59,355 nt of DNA from Didymodactylos carnosus (lineage: Eukaryota > Rotifera > Eurotatoria > Philodinida > Philodinidae). This document shows, one piece after another, positions 24,526 through 37,533 of the stretch. How positions within the stretch are numbered: position 1 is the first letter of the stretch; each line of letters begins with the position of its first letter. The notes beneath the pieces are model-generated. The model saw only the letters and a program-made list of their open reading frames with translations. It searched no databases and was not told where the DNA came from. The stretch covers positions 1-59,355 of the forward strand of contig CAJNOQ010000250.1 in NCBI GenBank assembly GCA_905250885.1, written 5' to 3'. The translations under genes were made by a program, and so were the position numbers.

Positions 24526-27324
24526 GTTTTATATTTACGTATGGTACACGTCAGTCTACAAAATTCGCCACTTGTAGCCTACAGTTCGAGGCTACTGAGA
24601 TGAAAATCATAATTAATTAGTGCTACATTGGCCGGCCATTGGGAGAATGAGATAAACATTAAAAATTTGTGCTAGTTTTGAAACTTGAACAAACCTTTAA
24701 CAATTCAAATATTTTATGAAGGGTGGAACATAAAAGGATTGAGTTTTATTTTAGTTTTATTTTTCGGTTTACAGCTTCAAAACCGAAATTTCTAAGAAAA
24801 CATGTATTAATTAACCAGTAATCTTGTACATTTACTTCATTCGCATACATTCCCATACAGGAACCTTCCTTTGGTTTTATTTTGCTTAAACCGTATTTTT
24901 TACTCCTTTGTATATAATATTTTTTTGTCGTACGACGTATATTTTGCTTATTGGCTATTTATAAACAGATTTTTTGCATTGAAAATGGGCTCAGTAGCAG
25001 CACATCGGTAGCTGTTTGAAGAAAATTAATTTGAACCGTTTACAATGATCTAGTGACTGGAACATCAAAGCTTTGCTTCCCAAAATGTATTCGCTTCAAG
25101 GACTTTTTTTCCATGTTTAAGTACCGCAATTGATAATATTCTGATTTCTGTCATTGTGAAGTTCCAAAATCTTTTATTTTTTTGGGGATTCGCGCTACCG
25201 TTATGCAGATATCTGCGAAACTATCACACTCCATAATATAGAGTACTACATATCTTGATAGTGATAGCAACAACCAAAAATAGATTTAAAAGTCTTAAAT
25301 TGCAATTGAATTTCTCTAACAAATCCATTCAGTCAATTTCACTTTTCCTATTCAACAAAAGTACACGAAAAAAACAACAACTTCTTTTCGTCATAATAAA
25401 CGTATATATAAATATATATATGTAAATATATGTAAATTAAATATTACATATTTAAAATTAAATCGCAACTTTTAACATGGCTCATCGCGCTTTCTGATTA
25501 GCTGATTAATCTGCAATAAAAAAATATTAACTTTGCCTTCTTTAAAAATAATTTTTTACCATATGTTTTTCTTTTTCTGTAGTGCATAGATAACACAGTT
25601 CTATCGAAACTATATAATTGTTTTTATAGCCTTTTTTTAATTAAAGACCACACTCTCATATTTTAGAAACGAAATGTCAAGAAAAAATACTTAATTTAGT
25701 AATCATAGTATTTATCAGAAAATGCAGCCTCGTCATTTTCTTATAACGCCATTTATTCGTTATTACTTATCATCGCTTATGCGTTGTTTTTTGTTTTTTT
25801 CACATTTTTTCTCTTCTCTCTTCTTTTGTTTCGAACAGCTGGTATATTTTCACTATTGTAACTTTCCAAAATTTTCATTTTATGTCGATCAGTTTTGAGC
25901 GTGTTTAGTTTTGTACGTGTGCATTATTTAAAAAATATCAAGTATGTTTGTAAATGAAACGTGGATCAAGAGGAGGGCATGTTAGAACAGCATCACATTA
26001 TGGATTCAAATTATCCCCATTCTCTTAAGATAGATAGACTTTAGCCAGAAGTGTATACGAAAAAAGTTTAGCTGTTTAAGAGTTGTGGAAGTCACTGTCC
26101 TCAGAAAGAAGCATGCCGTATGATACCAAAGTCTTAGGAACGATGAGACTTGCAAACACCGTGTGTAGTTTAAAATGACACAAACAGTTTTCGATTTGAT
26201 CATTTTTAATTTTTGCATTTGAAGTTCTCTTTCAGAAAAGCGTCTTCCTATAGAAATTTGCAGTTTCACTAAAATATGAAGCAAAATATAAAAATCTGTT
26301 CGCATCTTTTTGTGCATTAATTAGCACATCTTTCAAATGGACAAAAAAATTATTATGATGTATGAAATTTTGGAGATAATGGTACTGTACTGCGTATCAA
26401 GAGCACTATAATTACTAAAGAGATATCTGACTTTTTTAGACCTTACATAAAAAATTCACATTATCTCATTTTCAAGAGTAGTACTGTTAACTCTACTATC
26501 TCATATAATTTTTTTGCTAATGACCTAATTCATTTCGTTTATTTTGTTTAGAAAGCATAGATCTTTTAAGAGTCTTATTTTTCGGTTTTTGAAATACGAG
26601 AAAGATATACTGAACTTGATGTAGATTCTGAAAGTCGACTCTCTGGATTATTTTAATATGTGAAAACTGAAGTTTTAAAGATAATGTCATTTCTGAGAAT
26701 GTTCTTTCTTAATCGATACTATAAGTCATTTTCCTATTCCATTTAGCTACAAGATTGTCAAAAACAAGTTTCATTATCATTTTATCAAGACTACTTTAAG
26801 TGATATTTCGGTGAGTGCTTTGATTTTGATTCACGGCTATACAGGTTTTAGAGAAAGATTTTTCATAAATAAATGTTGATAAACGGCGATAATTTTTAAC
26901 AACAAATACAGCGAACTTTAAATTTTGAAGTTTTCGTTCTATAAAGATTATTTTAACTGATAAATTTGTATTAGTTTGAGAGTTATTACTTCTGGAGAAG
27001 TTTAGAATTTTGTTTATTCACGTTTACTGCTCTATGAGTTATAAGAATTTGTTAAATTCCTACTGAATAAAGCCTTTTTTTTTATCCCCAGACGCATATA
27101 TAAAAGTGAGATACTTTGAGTAACTTTGTTACAACATTAAAGTAAAACAACGTCCATATATGATGTGAGAAACATATCATTCTGAATTGTAGAAATAAAG
27201 TTAACTTCCCATATTGACTAAACTTTCTAATTCTGACTTTTTTATTTCTTCTAGTACGTTCACTACTACATTTTCGTTAGTTAAATCACTCTTCTTCTTA
27301 AATTCTTCGTTCTTTGCCCGTTAT
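24526..27324. other. gene-free spacer
   Basis: AT-rich DNA without gene-like frames or clear repeats. A 10-bp palindrome TGGCCGGCCA occurs near 24635. Confidence 0.4.
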
Positions 27325-27828
27325 ATGTCATCGACAACAGCAACAACATTTTTTCAAAAAAACTCAAATACTTTTATTTCGCCGTCCATCAAAATTTGTT
27401 TATAATTATTTTAAAAATTTGGGTCTTCATTATATAGATGCGTTTATTGATACTTATAAAAAAATTTATGATAAACCATTAAAATCTATCGTTTATTCAT
27501 CTGATAGCTATATTCAGTTATATCGAAAAAATCCTAATTTTGATTTATATATAAACATAAACTGACAGATTTTCAACATTCGATGATTTTGACATCAAGT
27601 TTGATACGTAATATTAAAACAGAAATATATTTAAATACCATTGAAAACTTGTTAAGACGAGAACAATTGAATTATAAAGATTTTTATTTATTTTCACTTG
27701 TTTTGTATAAAAATAGAACATCGGATAATTTAAAGTTGTATGAACGTCTTTGCAAATATTTAATGCAACCATCGTCAGTAAAACATCATCACAAATATAT
27801 TGTCGATGTCGGATTTTTAAACAAATAG
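27325..27828 (+). pseudogene. TIMM29: TIM29 (mitochondrial inner-membrane translocase subunit) pseudogene
   Basis: Two pieces in different frames together resemble Tim29, a TIM22-complex subunit of the mitochondrial inner membrane. Piece one (about 27380-27556) carries NYFKNLGLHYIDAFIDTY and then YDKPLKSIVY, with a KNPNF motif. Piece two (about 27550-27828) carries SLIRNIKTE, REQLNYKDFYLFSLVLY, ERLCKYLMQP and a terminal IVDVGFL. These match the Tim29 order RN, LRY, SLVY, CRYLQP and LDVGF. The frame shifts at about 27545-27560. A TAG follows directly after DVGFLNK, where the family usually continues with Trp, so a TGG-to-TAG change is plausible. An ATG at 27325 lies in yet another frame, separated by an A7 run at 27356-27362. 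No splice pair restores the frame. Codon use is host-like, so decay is probably recent. Sequencing error could explain a single shift but not all the breaks. Confidence 0.72.
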
Positions 27829-27915
27829 TTACGTTCTTCTGATGTTTTTGATCGATAAACAAAAAAATTATTATTATTCTTTTTTTCTAATGAAAAGACA
27901 AGAGAAGTGTTCATA

Positions 27916-27984
27916 TTAACCCTTTCCAGCCTGATGTATACACTTTTTGCTGCGTTTTAGAAATAGTCAGCTGGAAAAGGTTAA
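27916..27984. mobile_element. 69-bp piggyBac-like micro-element
   Basis: TTAA at 27916-27919 and 27981-27984 bound a short stretch whose ends, CCCTTTCCAGC and GCTGGAAAAGG, are inverted repeats with one mismatch. TTAA target sites and CCCTTT-type ends fit the piggyBac superfamily. At 69 bp it is an extreme internal-deletion derivative. It lies 87 bp after the TIM29 pseudogene. Confidence 0.6.
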
Positions 27985-30104
27985 GCCGATCTAGGGTCAT
28001 GGGATTACTATTTGATCAAAATACTTTCGAGAAATAATCATTCTAAATACGAATTCTTTTCCTTAAACGTGTACTTAAGCTAAACTTAACAAGAGAAATG
28101 GGATGGATAGAGCGAGCATACGCATTTTCTGTTGTTAAGTAAGAATAAAAAAAGAGATATGTAATTTTCATGTGAGAAGCAGAGTTTTGAATACTAATTG
28201 ATAGGATTAAACGTTACAAAACGCAGATTTTGAGTTAGTATCCTAATCCTTGAACAGACAAAACAGGCACATTTGCTCATTGTTATTCTTAGAGCAAAAT
28301 TGTTCGATTTTTCTTTTCCAAGAATGTTTTTCACTTCTTTCTGGAAGACTTTTCATTCCTTTGTTTGCAAAGTTGTTTAAATATCTCAAAGCTTTTGTTT
28401 CTCAATTATGTTTTATCCATGTTAGATTGATGACACTAGGAAAACCCATCCGTTTACAAAGACGTAATCTCAGAGAGAATCGTGTTTTCTGTGTACAGAC
28501 TTATATGTATTTTGTCTAAAAAAAGAAACAACATACAGAATCCTTAACAAATGAGAGAAGAAGACGCAGAAAACTTTAAATATATCAATGTGTTAGAGGC
28601 TTGACTTCTTTATGTGAAAAAGACAAAATCTGAGCTGTATTTAACATTATCGCATTGAAAAATTTTCAAAAACTAAAAGCCACTTAAAACGTTTTCAACA
28701 GGGTAAACAAATTCAATTTTGACGTTAGAACCTAATGAAATTACTTTTAAAATTACTTTTTAATACGACCAGATACATTAGAATATAGCCTGCGAGAAAC
28801 TCGAGTAAGATGTCGATTTTAAAAAGTTCTGGAATTAGTGAAGTTTATAAAGTGAGCTTTATTGACTGGAGAATAACTAGGACTATTTAATGGATATTTA
28901 TCTGTAAATATAGCAACAATTAATTATCAGTATAAAATGAGCCGAGATGAACGTTCTAATATACCATTCAAAAGAATCTTTTAATCGTTATAAGATGAAA
29001 TGATCAATTATTCATAAACACGCCTCTGAACAAGAACAAAGTCGATTCTATTAATAATATAGATGGTAACAGGTTCTTTAATTTTTGGACTTTTTTTTCA
29101 ATGTGATAGCTCAGATTTTTTTTTTTTCATATGAAAAAAAGATTAAGTGCCTAGTAGTCAGGTTACATTGAGAATGTGGAGAAAATATATTTGTCATTTT
29201 GGCAACTACTGTTCCAACGTACGTTAAGAGTGGTACATAGATTCGTGTTGCAAATTGAAGAATATATAATCGAACAGATGGTTTTTACTGCTTTTTCTGT
29301 TTTTTTTTCTTCAACTGTGGCCATAACATGGCTCTAGTCTAAATCGTAATAGTAATAAATAAATATGAAGAAGATTTTTCAATGGGATATCAATAGACGA
29401 CACATGTTTTAAATCTCAGCAATGAAAATTAAAAAATTTTCTCATCACAAAAAGTGCTTTGTATTTACAGATTGTCATAACTCATCTTCCGTAAATTGGA
29501 TGGAAAAAAAAAAACTCAAAACATTATTTCTCATAGAAATTAGATGTTAGAGTACATTTTATGGACTGTATCGAACTGCAGTGAGAAAGATTGTCGCAAT
29601 GAATTATCTATTATTCACCGAGTTCTTATCTGTGCTTTTGAACTTGTCACATTTGATGTGATAAGATAGTTCATCGTACATATGTCTAGTCGTGTTAATT
29701 TTCATTGACACAACTCAGATTTAGAATTGTTTTAATGTTAAAAATGTTTCTTCTTTAGATATATGCGGAGGATGTATTCTTTGACTTTCCCTTTTCCTTT
29801 TCTTTTCTTCTTTTTTGTTCGACTAATATTTACATAAGACTTTTTATTCTTCGTATATCACTAAAACATAGATCAGACACGTGTAGTGTTTTGGTAAAGT
29901 TTCAGAAATCGAAAAAAATAAAATAAGAGAAGCTACTTTTCCGTTTATTTTTTTTTTCGTCAATCTCAGATGCAATACTATTTTTAATTTTACTTCATTT
30001 TTAAAGAGAATCATGTTTTAATCTTCTTAAATGAAAAATAATTATCATTTTTTTTTTGTTTTGTCTGTATATTTTAGCTACTGCTGGGATAAGGTACACA
30101 CACA
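27985..30104. other. vigilin upstream region with leader acceptor
   Basis: No coding frame is supported. At the right end a T-rich tract ending TATATTTTAG (AG at 30076-30077) forms a strong 3' splice acceptor 27 bases before the vigilin ATG. The vigilin leader is therefore spliced on, from an upstream 5' UTR exon or from a spliced leader. No TATA box or initiator was assigned with confidence. Confidence 0.45.
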
Positions 30105-33100
30105 ATGGCTGGAAATGGTTATGAATCGTATGGCGATGATAATGTTGGTAATATAATCATTGACGCAAATAAAACACCAAAAAACAATGGTTTTATGTAT
30201 AACACTGGTGATGATGCTGTACCAGATTACAATGAAGCATTTCCAAAATTGGTTGGTGATAAACGTGCACCCGAATCCAGTTTATTTCTGTCATCTTCAA
30301 AAACAATGACGACAAATAGTGGAAATATAACTTCATCAAATGCAAATAATAACAATATGCATACGACAACATCAGCTACAATCACTCAACGCTCAGATGA
30401 TGATGAAAAACGACGAAAAATGGCTATTCATGCAACAACATCGACAACAAAAATAATTGAAATTCCACCAGAAGAACGTTTAGCCGATAATCCTAGACGA
30501 AATAATAATCAGAATCAGAATAATCAACGAAATAATGCTGGAAACAATTCTGTTGGAAATAACTTTGGTCAATCATTACAAAAACTATGTACACGAATAG
30601 AAAAAGACACAGGTAAGTTTGATATTGAACATTATCAAAGCTAAAACATCGATTTTTTTTCTTCTTTCAGCTACAAATATAACATTTTTTTATAAAGATC
30701 AAACACTGGTTGTTAGTATTACTGGTAAACCGGATAGCGTACGCACAGCACAGATGTTAATTTTAAATGAATTACAGGCACGCGTTCGTCTAGCTGTTCA
30801 TATACCACCAGAATACCATCGTTTTATTATTGGTGCAAAAGGAGCAGTATTACAAAAATTAGAAAGTGATACGTTGACAAAAATAGCTGTACCACAACAA
30901 GATTCGAAATCAGATGCAATTATTGTTTCCGGTTCAAAAGATGGTGCGAAACTATGTGAACAAAAAATATTAGAAATATATAATCAACAAGTACGAAAGT
31001 TTTTGATCATATTTGAGAAATGAAACGCTAAAACAGAACATCAGTAATCTCAGCTAGTAATGGACTGTTCTCTTTATAAACTTAGTCTGAGTATATGAAC
31101 TTCATGCTTCAGAGACACTTTTATCGGATTACTACAGATATTTTAAAATGTTATCTCTTAGTAGTGAAACATTCTTAATGTTAGTTCTATGGCGTAGTAG
31201 TCTTATCAATAAGTTCAATTTTAAGACTTAGACTTAAGACTATGTCAGTGAGTATATAGATGAGTTAACAATTTGTGTGGTGAAGTTCTGATGTACATTT
31301 TCTATTTTCTACTTTTTAGGCAAACAAAGGTCACGAACGTTTAGTCATTCCACATCTATATCATCCATGGATTAAGAATCATTTGCAAGAACAATTATCG
31401 ACTGAATTAAAAGTTCTCATTGATATTCCTCCATCCATTAAGCAAACTGATGAAATATCTATACGCGGTGAGCGTGAACCCGTTGAACAAGCAAAAATGA
31501 AAATAATGCGTTACTACAAGGAATTGGTAAGATATCAAATTTAATAGAATTGACAAACTTCATAGTAATTGTTCATATCAGAGACTAAAAGAGATTGGAA
31601 ATAAGCCGACTGATAAATAATTTGTCCTTTAGTAGTGATAATGATTTTTGTTTCGCTTTTAGGATGGTAAAATCATGACATTTCCATTAGATATACCAAA
31701 ACAGCAACATCGTTTTATTTTGGGTAAAAAAGGATCGGGTTTAAAAGAAATTTTTGATGCTACAGATGTTGATGTTAAAATACCACAACAAGACGATGAT
31801 ACGTCAACAATTCAGGTGATTGGTGAAATGTCAAAAATTGGTGAAGCTATTACCATGATTTATAAAATAGTACGTAGACCTCTACACACACACAAATTAT
31901 TTGAACTTAAAAATTGTGGTTTTTAGGCCAATGCAGTAACGTTAGTTCAAATCGATGCACCCAGATGGATGCATAGTGTTGTACGTGGTGAACGAAGTGT
32001 CAACATCGACAACTTCAAGCAACAATATCCTGAAGTGAAAATATTTTTTCGTCAAGATCGTATCGATGTTGAAGGACCACCGGAAGAAGTTGAACCTGTT
32101 CGAACGCAAATTCAAGAAGCAATTGATAGCCTTAAATTGAGTAATACAACGTATCAAGAATTAGTTATTGATCCACAACATTATAAGCAATTAATTGGAA
32201 AAAATCAAATACGATTACATGAATTACAAGATGAAACGGGTTGTGATATTCGATTTCCGATATTCGATTCGAATATTCGAATCGTAAAATTAATGGGCTC
32301 AGCAACAAGTGTCGAAAAAGCAAAACAGTTATTATTAGATAGAGTAGCAAAACTAGTAGGTTTTTCAACTATTTAGCATTGATATTCAATTTGAGACGTA
32401 GCATGGTAACTGTAAGCTCGAATATTCTTTTACTTTCAAAATTATAATAGGAAATAAACTTTTAAAAGTTTAAATTAGCAAAGATAAAAGTTGTCAAATA
32501 TTTCTTGAGCGATCTTTGAAATATATATTTAAAGAACAATATCATATCGTCAATGTCGTTTCTTTTTAGGTAAATGAACGTGTAACAGATATTTCAATTG
32601 AACCACAATATTATCCACAAATATTTGGTTCATATGGGAAAAAAATAGATGAAATTCGTCAAAAATTTCATGATGTTCAAATAACATTTCCAGATGCTAA
32701 TGATAAAAGTAATAAAGTTAAATTACGTGGCGATAAAGATGATGTTGAAAAATGTACACGTTATTTACAACAAAAAGTAAAAGATATGTATTCACTTGGT
32801 GTAACCGTACCAAAAAAATTTCATCGTATGATTATTGGTAAAGGTGGTGCGAATATTCAGAAAATACGTGAAGAAGTCGATGTTCGTATTGATATACCAG
32901 CGGATAATCAAGATTCAGAAGTCATTAAAATATCAGGTAAAAAAACAGATGTTGATAAAGCAAAAACAATGATTGATACAATCGTTCAACAACTTAATGC
33001 TAATTTTGAAAATTCTGTCGAGGATACGATAACAATTGATCCAAAATTCCATACAAAATTTTTTTCACGTAATCGTGAACTATTACTAGAATTACAACAT

Positions 33101-34836
33101 CAATATGGCGATGTGAATATTAAATTTCCCGAACGTAATACACAAAATGATCAAATACTATTGCGTGGAACGAAAGAAGCAGTTGAAGGTGTTAAAAAAC
33201 GTTTAAATGAATTAATTGATACATGGGAGAATACAATTACACGTGAAATGAATATATTACAAAAACACCATGGCTATTTGTTAGCACAAGGTGGATATTA
33301 TATTCAACCTATACAAAAAGAACATAATGTGCAAATTAAATTTCCTGCACGTCGTCAACCTCAGGATGATCAACAACAAGAATCAGATTCACAACAAGAC
33401 GTAGTTAAACTTATTGGCAGACAAGAAAATATTGATAAAGCCATGAGTGATTTAGAAAAATTGATACCTATTGACGATACCGTTGATATTCCACGCGAAT
33501 TATACGGACAATTATTAGGAAGACAAGGTAGTAATATTCAAGCATTACGAGATCAATATCCCGACGTACAAATATTATTTCCAACAGCTGACTCCGGTTC
33601 AAATATAATTACTTTATATGGTCTACGTGAACCAGTGGAAGCTGTTAAAAAATATTTATTAGAACGTCATGAAAAATATCGTGAAGTAAAAGTTTATATT
33701 AAACCTGAACATCGTTCATTAATTATTGGCCCACGCGGTAGAACCGTAAATAATTTAAGAACTAAATATGATGTTAATATAAAAGTTCCACAAAATGATG
33801 ATCAATCTGAAGAAAATAAAGGTGAGAATGATGTTATTATTCAAGGTAATGAAGATAAAGTGAATGAGTGTCGTGATGAAATATTGGCAATTATTAAAGA
33901 TGTCGAATCGAAAATAACAATGGCAATTGAAATTGATCCACGTATACATGCACGAATTATTGGCACAGGTGGTAGTAAATTACAGCAAATACAAAAGGAT
34001 TATAATGTTGATATACGTTTTTCACAATCAAATAGTTCAAATGTATATGTTAGCGGAAAAGATCAAGACAAAATTGATGCGTGTATCGATCATCTATTAG
34101 TACTAGAAGAAGACTTCCTTCAAGATATGCCCCATCGTCAAACATCTAATATACAGCAACAAGGTGAAATGACATTTCAACATCAATTACTTGAGCAACA
34201 ACAACCTGATCAAGTGACAGCAAATGCCATAACATTTGTTGGAGCTAAAAAACAGAAACAACAAAAGCAGACATCATTTAAAGTTAAAAATGCACCATGG
34301 GGTTCATCGTCAAACGATGAAAATAATAATAATAACGATGAACAACATACATCATCAAATATGAATGGTACAGCTCAATCGCCAAAACAAAATGGGACAA
34401 AAACATCAAAGAAAGATAGACAAAATATATTGGACACTAATGATTTAGGTTGGTGAAATTTATATTCTTCTAAGGCTATTAATGTCAAAGAGTTATTAGA
34501 GAGTTCTGAACTTTTTCCGATTTGTAAGCTAAATTTGTAGACCGTAAGTATTCGAGTACTTTCTAATCCCTTTACTACGAACAGCGGGCACAAAAAACAG
34601 GTTTTTAAGAAGGTGACAACTTCATAAAGTTTATATAATCTTCTATCGGTAAAATTAATGCATGAACCAATATAATTGACAAACTGTTCTGTATTTTCTA
34701 TTTAGGTGAATTTCCAACATTTGCAAATAACGGTTTGACATTGTCAACAAATGAAGTAAATAATCAGCAACAGTCAGTCGTTAATACAATACCAATTAGT
34801 TGGGGACCATCATCTAAACGAAAAGAAAAAACATAA
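30105..34836 (+). CDS. HDLBP: vigilin, multi-KH RNA-binding protein, 7 exons, complete
   Basis: Vigilin binds RNA, associates with ribosomes at the ER and influences translation and mRNA stability. Exons: 30105-30612, 30671-30990, 31320-31526, 31663-31869, 31927-32355, 32570-34448 and 34706-34836. Frame is kept across all GT-AG introns (57-329 bp), giving about 1226 residues (human 1268). The N-terminal PDYNEAFPKL matches the conserved vigilin start region. The C-terminus, NAPWGSSS then EFPTF and SWGPSSKRK, matches the vigilin tail. About 13 KH repeats follow one another. Intact GXXG loops include GAKG (224-227), GKKG (366-369), GSYG, GKGG (647-650), GRQG, GPRG and GTGG. Others are degenerate, for example SRNR, AQGG and HPWIKN. 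By memory alignment the repeats matching human KH9 and KH10 are missing: the GKGG repeat runs straight into the VEDTITIDPKFH repeat. The last donor, GTTGGT, is weak; read-through would end the protein two residues later without the C-terminal tail. Confidence 0.95.
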
Positions 34837-37003
34837 ATAACTTGTTTAACTACTGAATAGACTGTACCTGTTTGCCCTCAATATCTTCTACCTCTCCTTA
34901 TTCATTCGTACGTTTTTAAACGATATTTTGTCTGTGTCAAGAAACTGTGATTTTGCGTCCTATATGTGTGTGTGTTATTTTGCTCAAACGTAGTCGTCTA
35001 TATAAATCCCTATACCATTAATATTTTCGTTCATTTAAAGTAGAAAAACGAATAGAGTCATTATTTAATAGCTAGATGCATGTCTCTTTTCTTTTTTCCG
35101 TAAAACTTGTTATGCTTTTTGCAATTTCTTTTTTTCTGCTAGAAATTGATTCAGTTTTCGTTTGTTCTTTTTTGTCTTAAAGAGGGAAATACGCAGTCTT
35201 TATGTTTGATGTAATTAAACACACATATGCACTGCAACGGTTATGATTTTAGAGATAATTTTGACTTTTATATCGTTTTTTTTTCTCTCTTTTGTTTTAC
35301 CATTTTGTTATTTTTTAATTCTTTCGATCTGGGAAGCAGTTGTTTTGAAAAATGCGCGGGTGCTGTTTTTGTTTTTACTCATACATACAACCATATATTT
35401 ATTTTATCTACTTTGTGAAAATTTGTTGTTTCCTTTTTCTGTTATTTATATTCGTGTTTGTTTTTACGTGCTACCTATTGATTTTCTTCTGTTACTTAGA
35501 TCAATTTTCAAAAAGCAAAAAAAGCTCATTACCGCAACAAAACTAACACACAACAGCATAAAATTTGATGAATGAAAAACTTTTATTGTGACAGCAAGAA
35601 AACTTAAACATAACGAGAATGATTTCAAGACAAAATGACAAGAAATGGTACCACTTGTTTTTTATTTGTCTTTTTCTCTTTCTTCCTCTATTATTGGTTA
35701 GTCGTTATTCTGTTCTTGTTTTTTTTTATACTCCTAATCATCCAGTCTCTACTTATCTTTTATTTTTCATTTGAAGAGATGCAGTGTGGTTCTCGTTTGT
35801 TTTGTTTGCGCAAATTTGTTTGCCGTGTTATTAATCTGTTGTTGCTTTTATTTTGTTGCTCGATGAATAAAAGCGAATTGATCTTGGTAAAAAAAAAAGC
35901 CAGCATAATTTGTCTGGATGGTAAGATGGTACTATGATATCAACATAGGTCTACTCATTATGAGACTGAAAATGGAAGTCGAGCCTCTTGATTAAAAAAC
36001 GGCTTTATCTTAGGCGAGATCCAGATTTCTAGCCGTAGCACGATACTGAATGTGTTTTTCTTATTCGTATTCTGGATGAATATATATCCAGAGCTCATCA
36101 ATCCATTGTTTGAGATGTTCGATAAATCAAGAATATTTCTGCTACGAATCATAAGTAATACTAATAGGATTTAATATTATAAACATAAATATTCGCATTA
36201 AGATTACGAGTTCAACTGTTATCAATTTCAAATAAATTAGAACAAAAATATGGATATATTCTATTTGAATGTAGTCGGTTAAATTACATCAGATGTAATT
36301 GTTACCGAAACTCTGAATGTTCTGTATCCAATTTATCATTGTCTACATGTGGATATAACGGTTTACATAAAAGAAAAATTTCAGATGATATTACGAATAA
36401 CAACAAGAATATGATCAGGTTTCTGTAATAGAATGTGAAAAATGGTGAAGAAAATCAAAGTAAGAATAGCATTTACAACATCTAATAGATGATTGGAAAG
36501 ATAAAATATAGGTCATTTGATTAAACATAAAATTTGCATCTTATTGAAGACAAGACCGCTGATGAGAATGAAGATGAGAAGTACATGGAAGCCCGAAGAT
36601 AAGAAATTCGAATTTATCTGAGGCAAAAGACAGAATTTGTCTTGATATATAAATTTTAAGAAAACTTGTGATGAAGTACCTATGATATTAATTGTTAAGT
36701 AGAAACGTTGCATTAAAAATTTATTGATAGTAAAGCAATTTTGTATTTATATCAAGATTTGAGAACAAGTTTTGAAGTGTAAGAGACTAAAATATTTCGT
36801 CCAGTTTTTCCAGCAGGTTTAACAGTTTTTTTTTGAAAAAGATTGTTTTTCCGCCTACAAAAAGAATGTTGGAACTAGAACTAATCCTTACGTAAGTTTG
36901 TTTGTGATTACAATGGACAGTTGTAGAATGAATCACACTATTCCTGGATACTAGGAGCCAAATCAGCTAGATTATTTTTATTCAGATCTTTTTAAAGCTT
37001 ATG
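34837..37003. other. vigilin 3' flank
   Basis: T-rich sequence typical of an animal 3' UTR to about 35.9 kb, then AT-rich spacer. Hydrophobic open frames in 35.2-35.9 kb reflect poly-T content rather than genes. Confidence 0.45.
35866..35871 (+). terminator. candidate vigilin polyadenylation signal
   Basis: AATAAA occurs about 1.03 kb after the vigilin stop, following a T-rich presumed 3' UTR. Other variants exist nearby, so site use is uncertain. Confidence 0.3.
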
Positions 37004-37011
37004 ATCAGGAT

Positions 37012-37306
37012 CAGAGCTGGGCAAGCCACAAGTCAAGTCAAGTCGAGATCGGAAAACTTTTTCTCTCAAGTCAAGTCAAATATGGTTAAAATTAGGCAGA
37101 ACATAAAATTTGTTAGCACTTTTTGAGTGAGAAAGTTTTTATAGTCTCAGAAACTCTCTATCATAGTAGAAAAAATCTAATTAAACGAAAATCTCTTACT
37201 AGAAATGACTTGACTTGAAAAAAATTTCTCAAGTCAAGTCATACCCCCAGAAAATATTGATTTGACTTGGATTTGACGCATTTATGACTTGACTTGCTCA
37301 GCTCTG
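37012..37306. mobile_element. hAT MITE (295 bp) with 8-bp target duplication
   Basis: The ends are CAGAGCTGGGCAAG and, inverted, CAGAGCTGAGCAAG. They are flanked by a perfect direct repeat ATCAGGAT at 37004-37011 and 37307-37314, the 8-bp target-site duplication characteristic of hAT transposons. The interior contains repeated AAGTCAAGTC units in both orientations and no coding capacity. The perfect duplication indicates a fairly recent insertion. Confidence 0.92.
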
Positions 37307-37533
37307 ATCAGGATTGCCAGGTCAAAAATCTCAAAAGTGCGACTTTATACGCTCAGGGTACGCATCATAGCTGATTACCTCAACTTCCAGCTTCCCAGAC
37401 CTATTCTGAAATGAGTTATCCGAACTTTATGTATTTTATTAGTGAAAACTTTTCTTCAATAGCATTTGGTTCATGAATAGAATGCGAAATGAATGGTGAA
37501 TTGTCGAAACAGTTCAAATTGAGCTGAACGGAC

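Noticed and set aside
27490..27570. An intron that would rescue the TIM29-like frame, using the acceptor-like CTGACAG near 27570
   Set aside because: The donors tested upstream (at 27490 and about 27518) lead to stops soon after joining, and would also delete the conserved KNP motif.
28250..28519. 89-codon frame upstream of vigilin
   Set aside because: Composition is like random AT-rich sequence, there is no domain, and codon use is unlike the proven genes.
35227..35937. Hydrophobic open frames rich in Phe, Leu and Cys after vigilin
   Set aside because: They come from T-rich 3' UTR sequence; frames overlap in all phases and no domain is recognisable.
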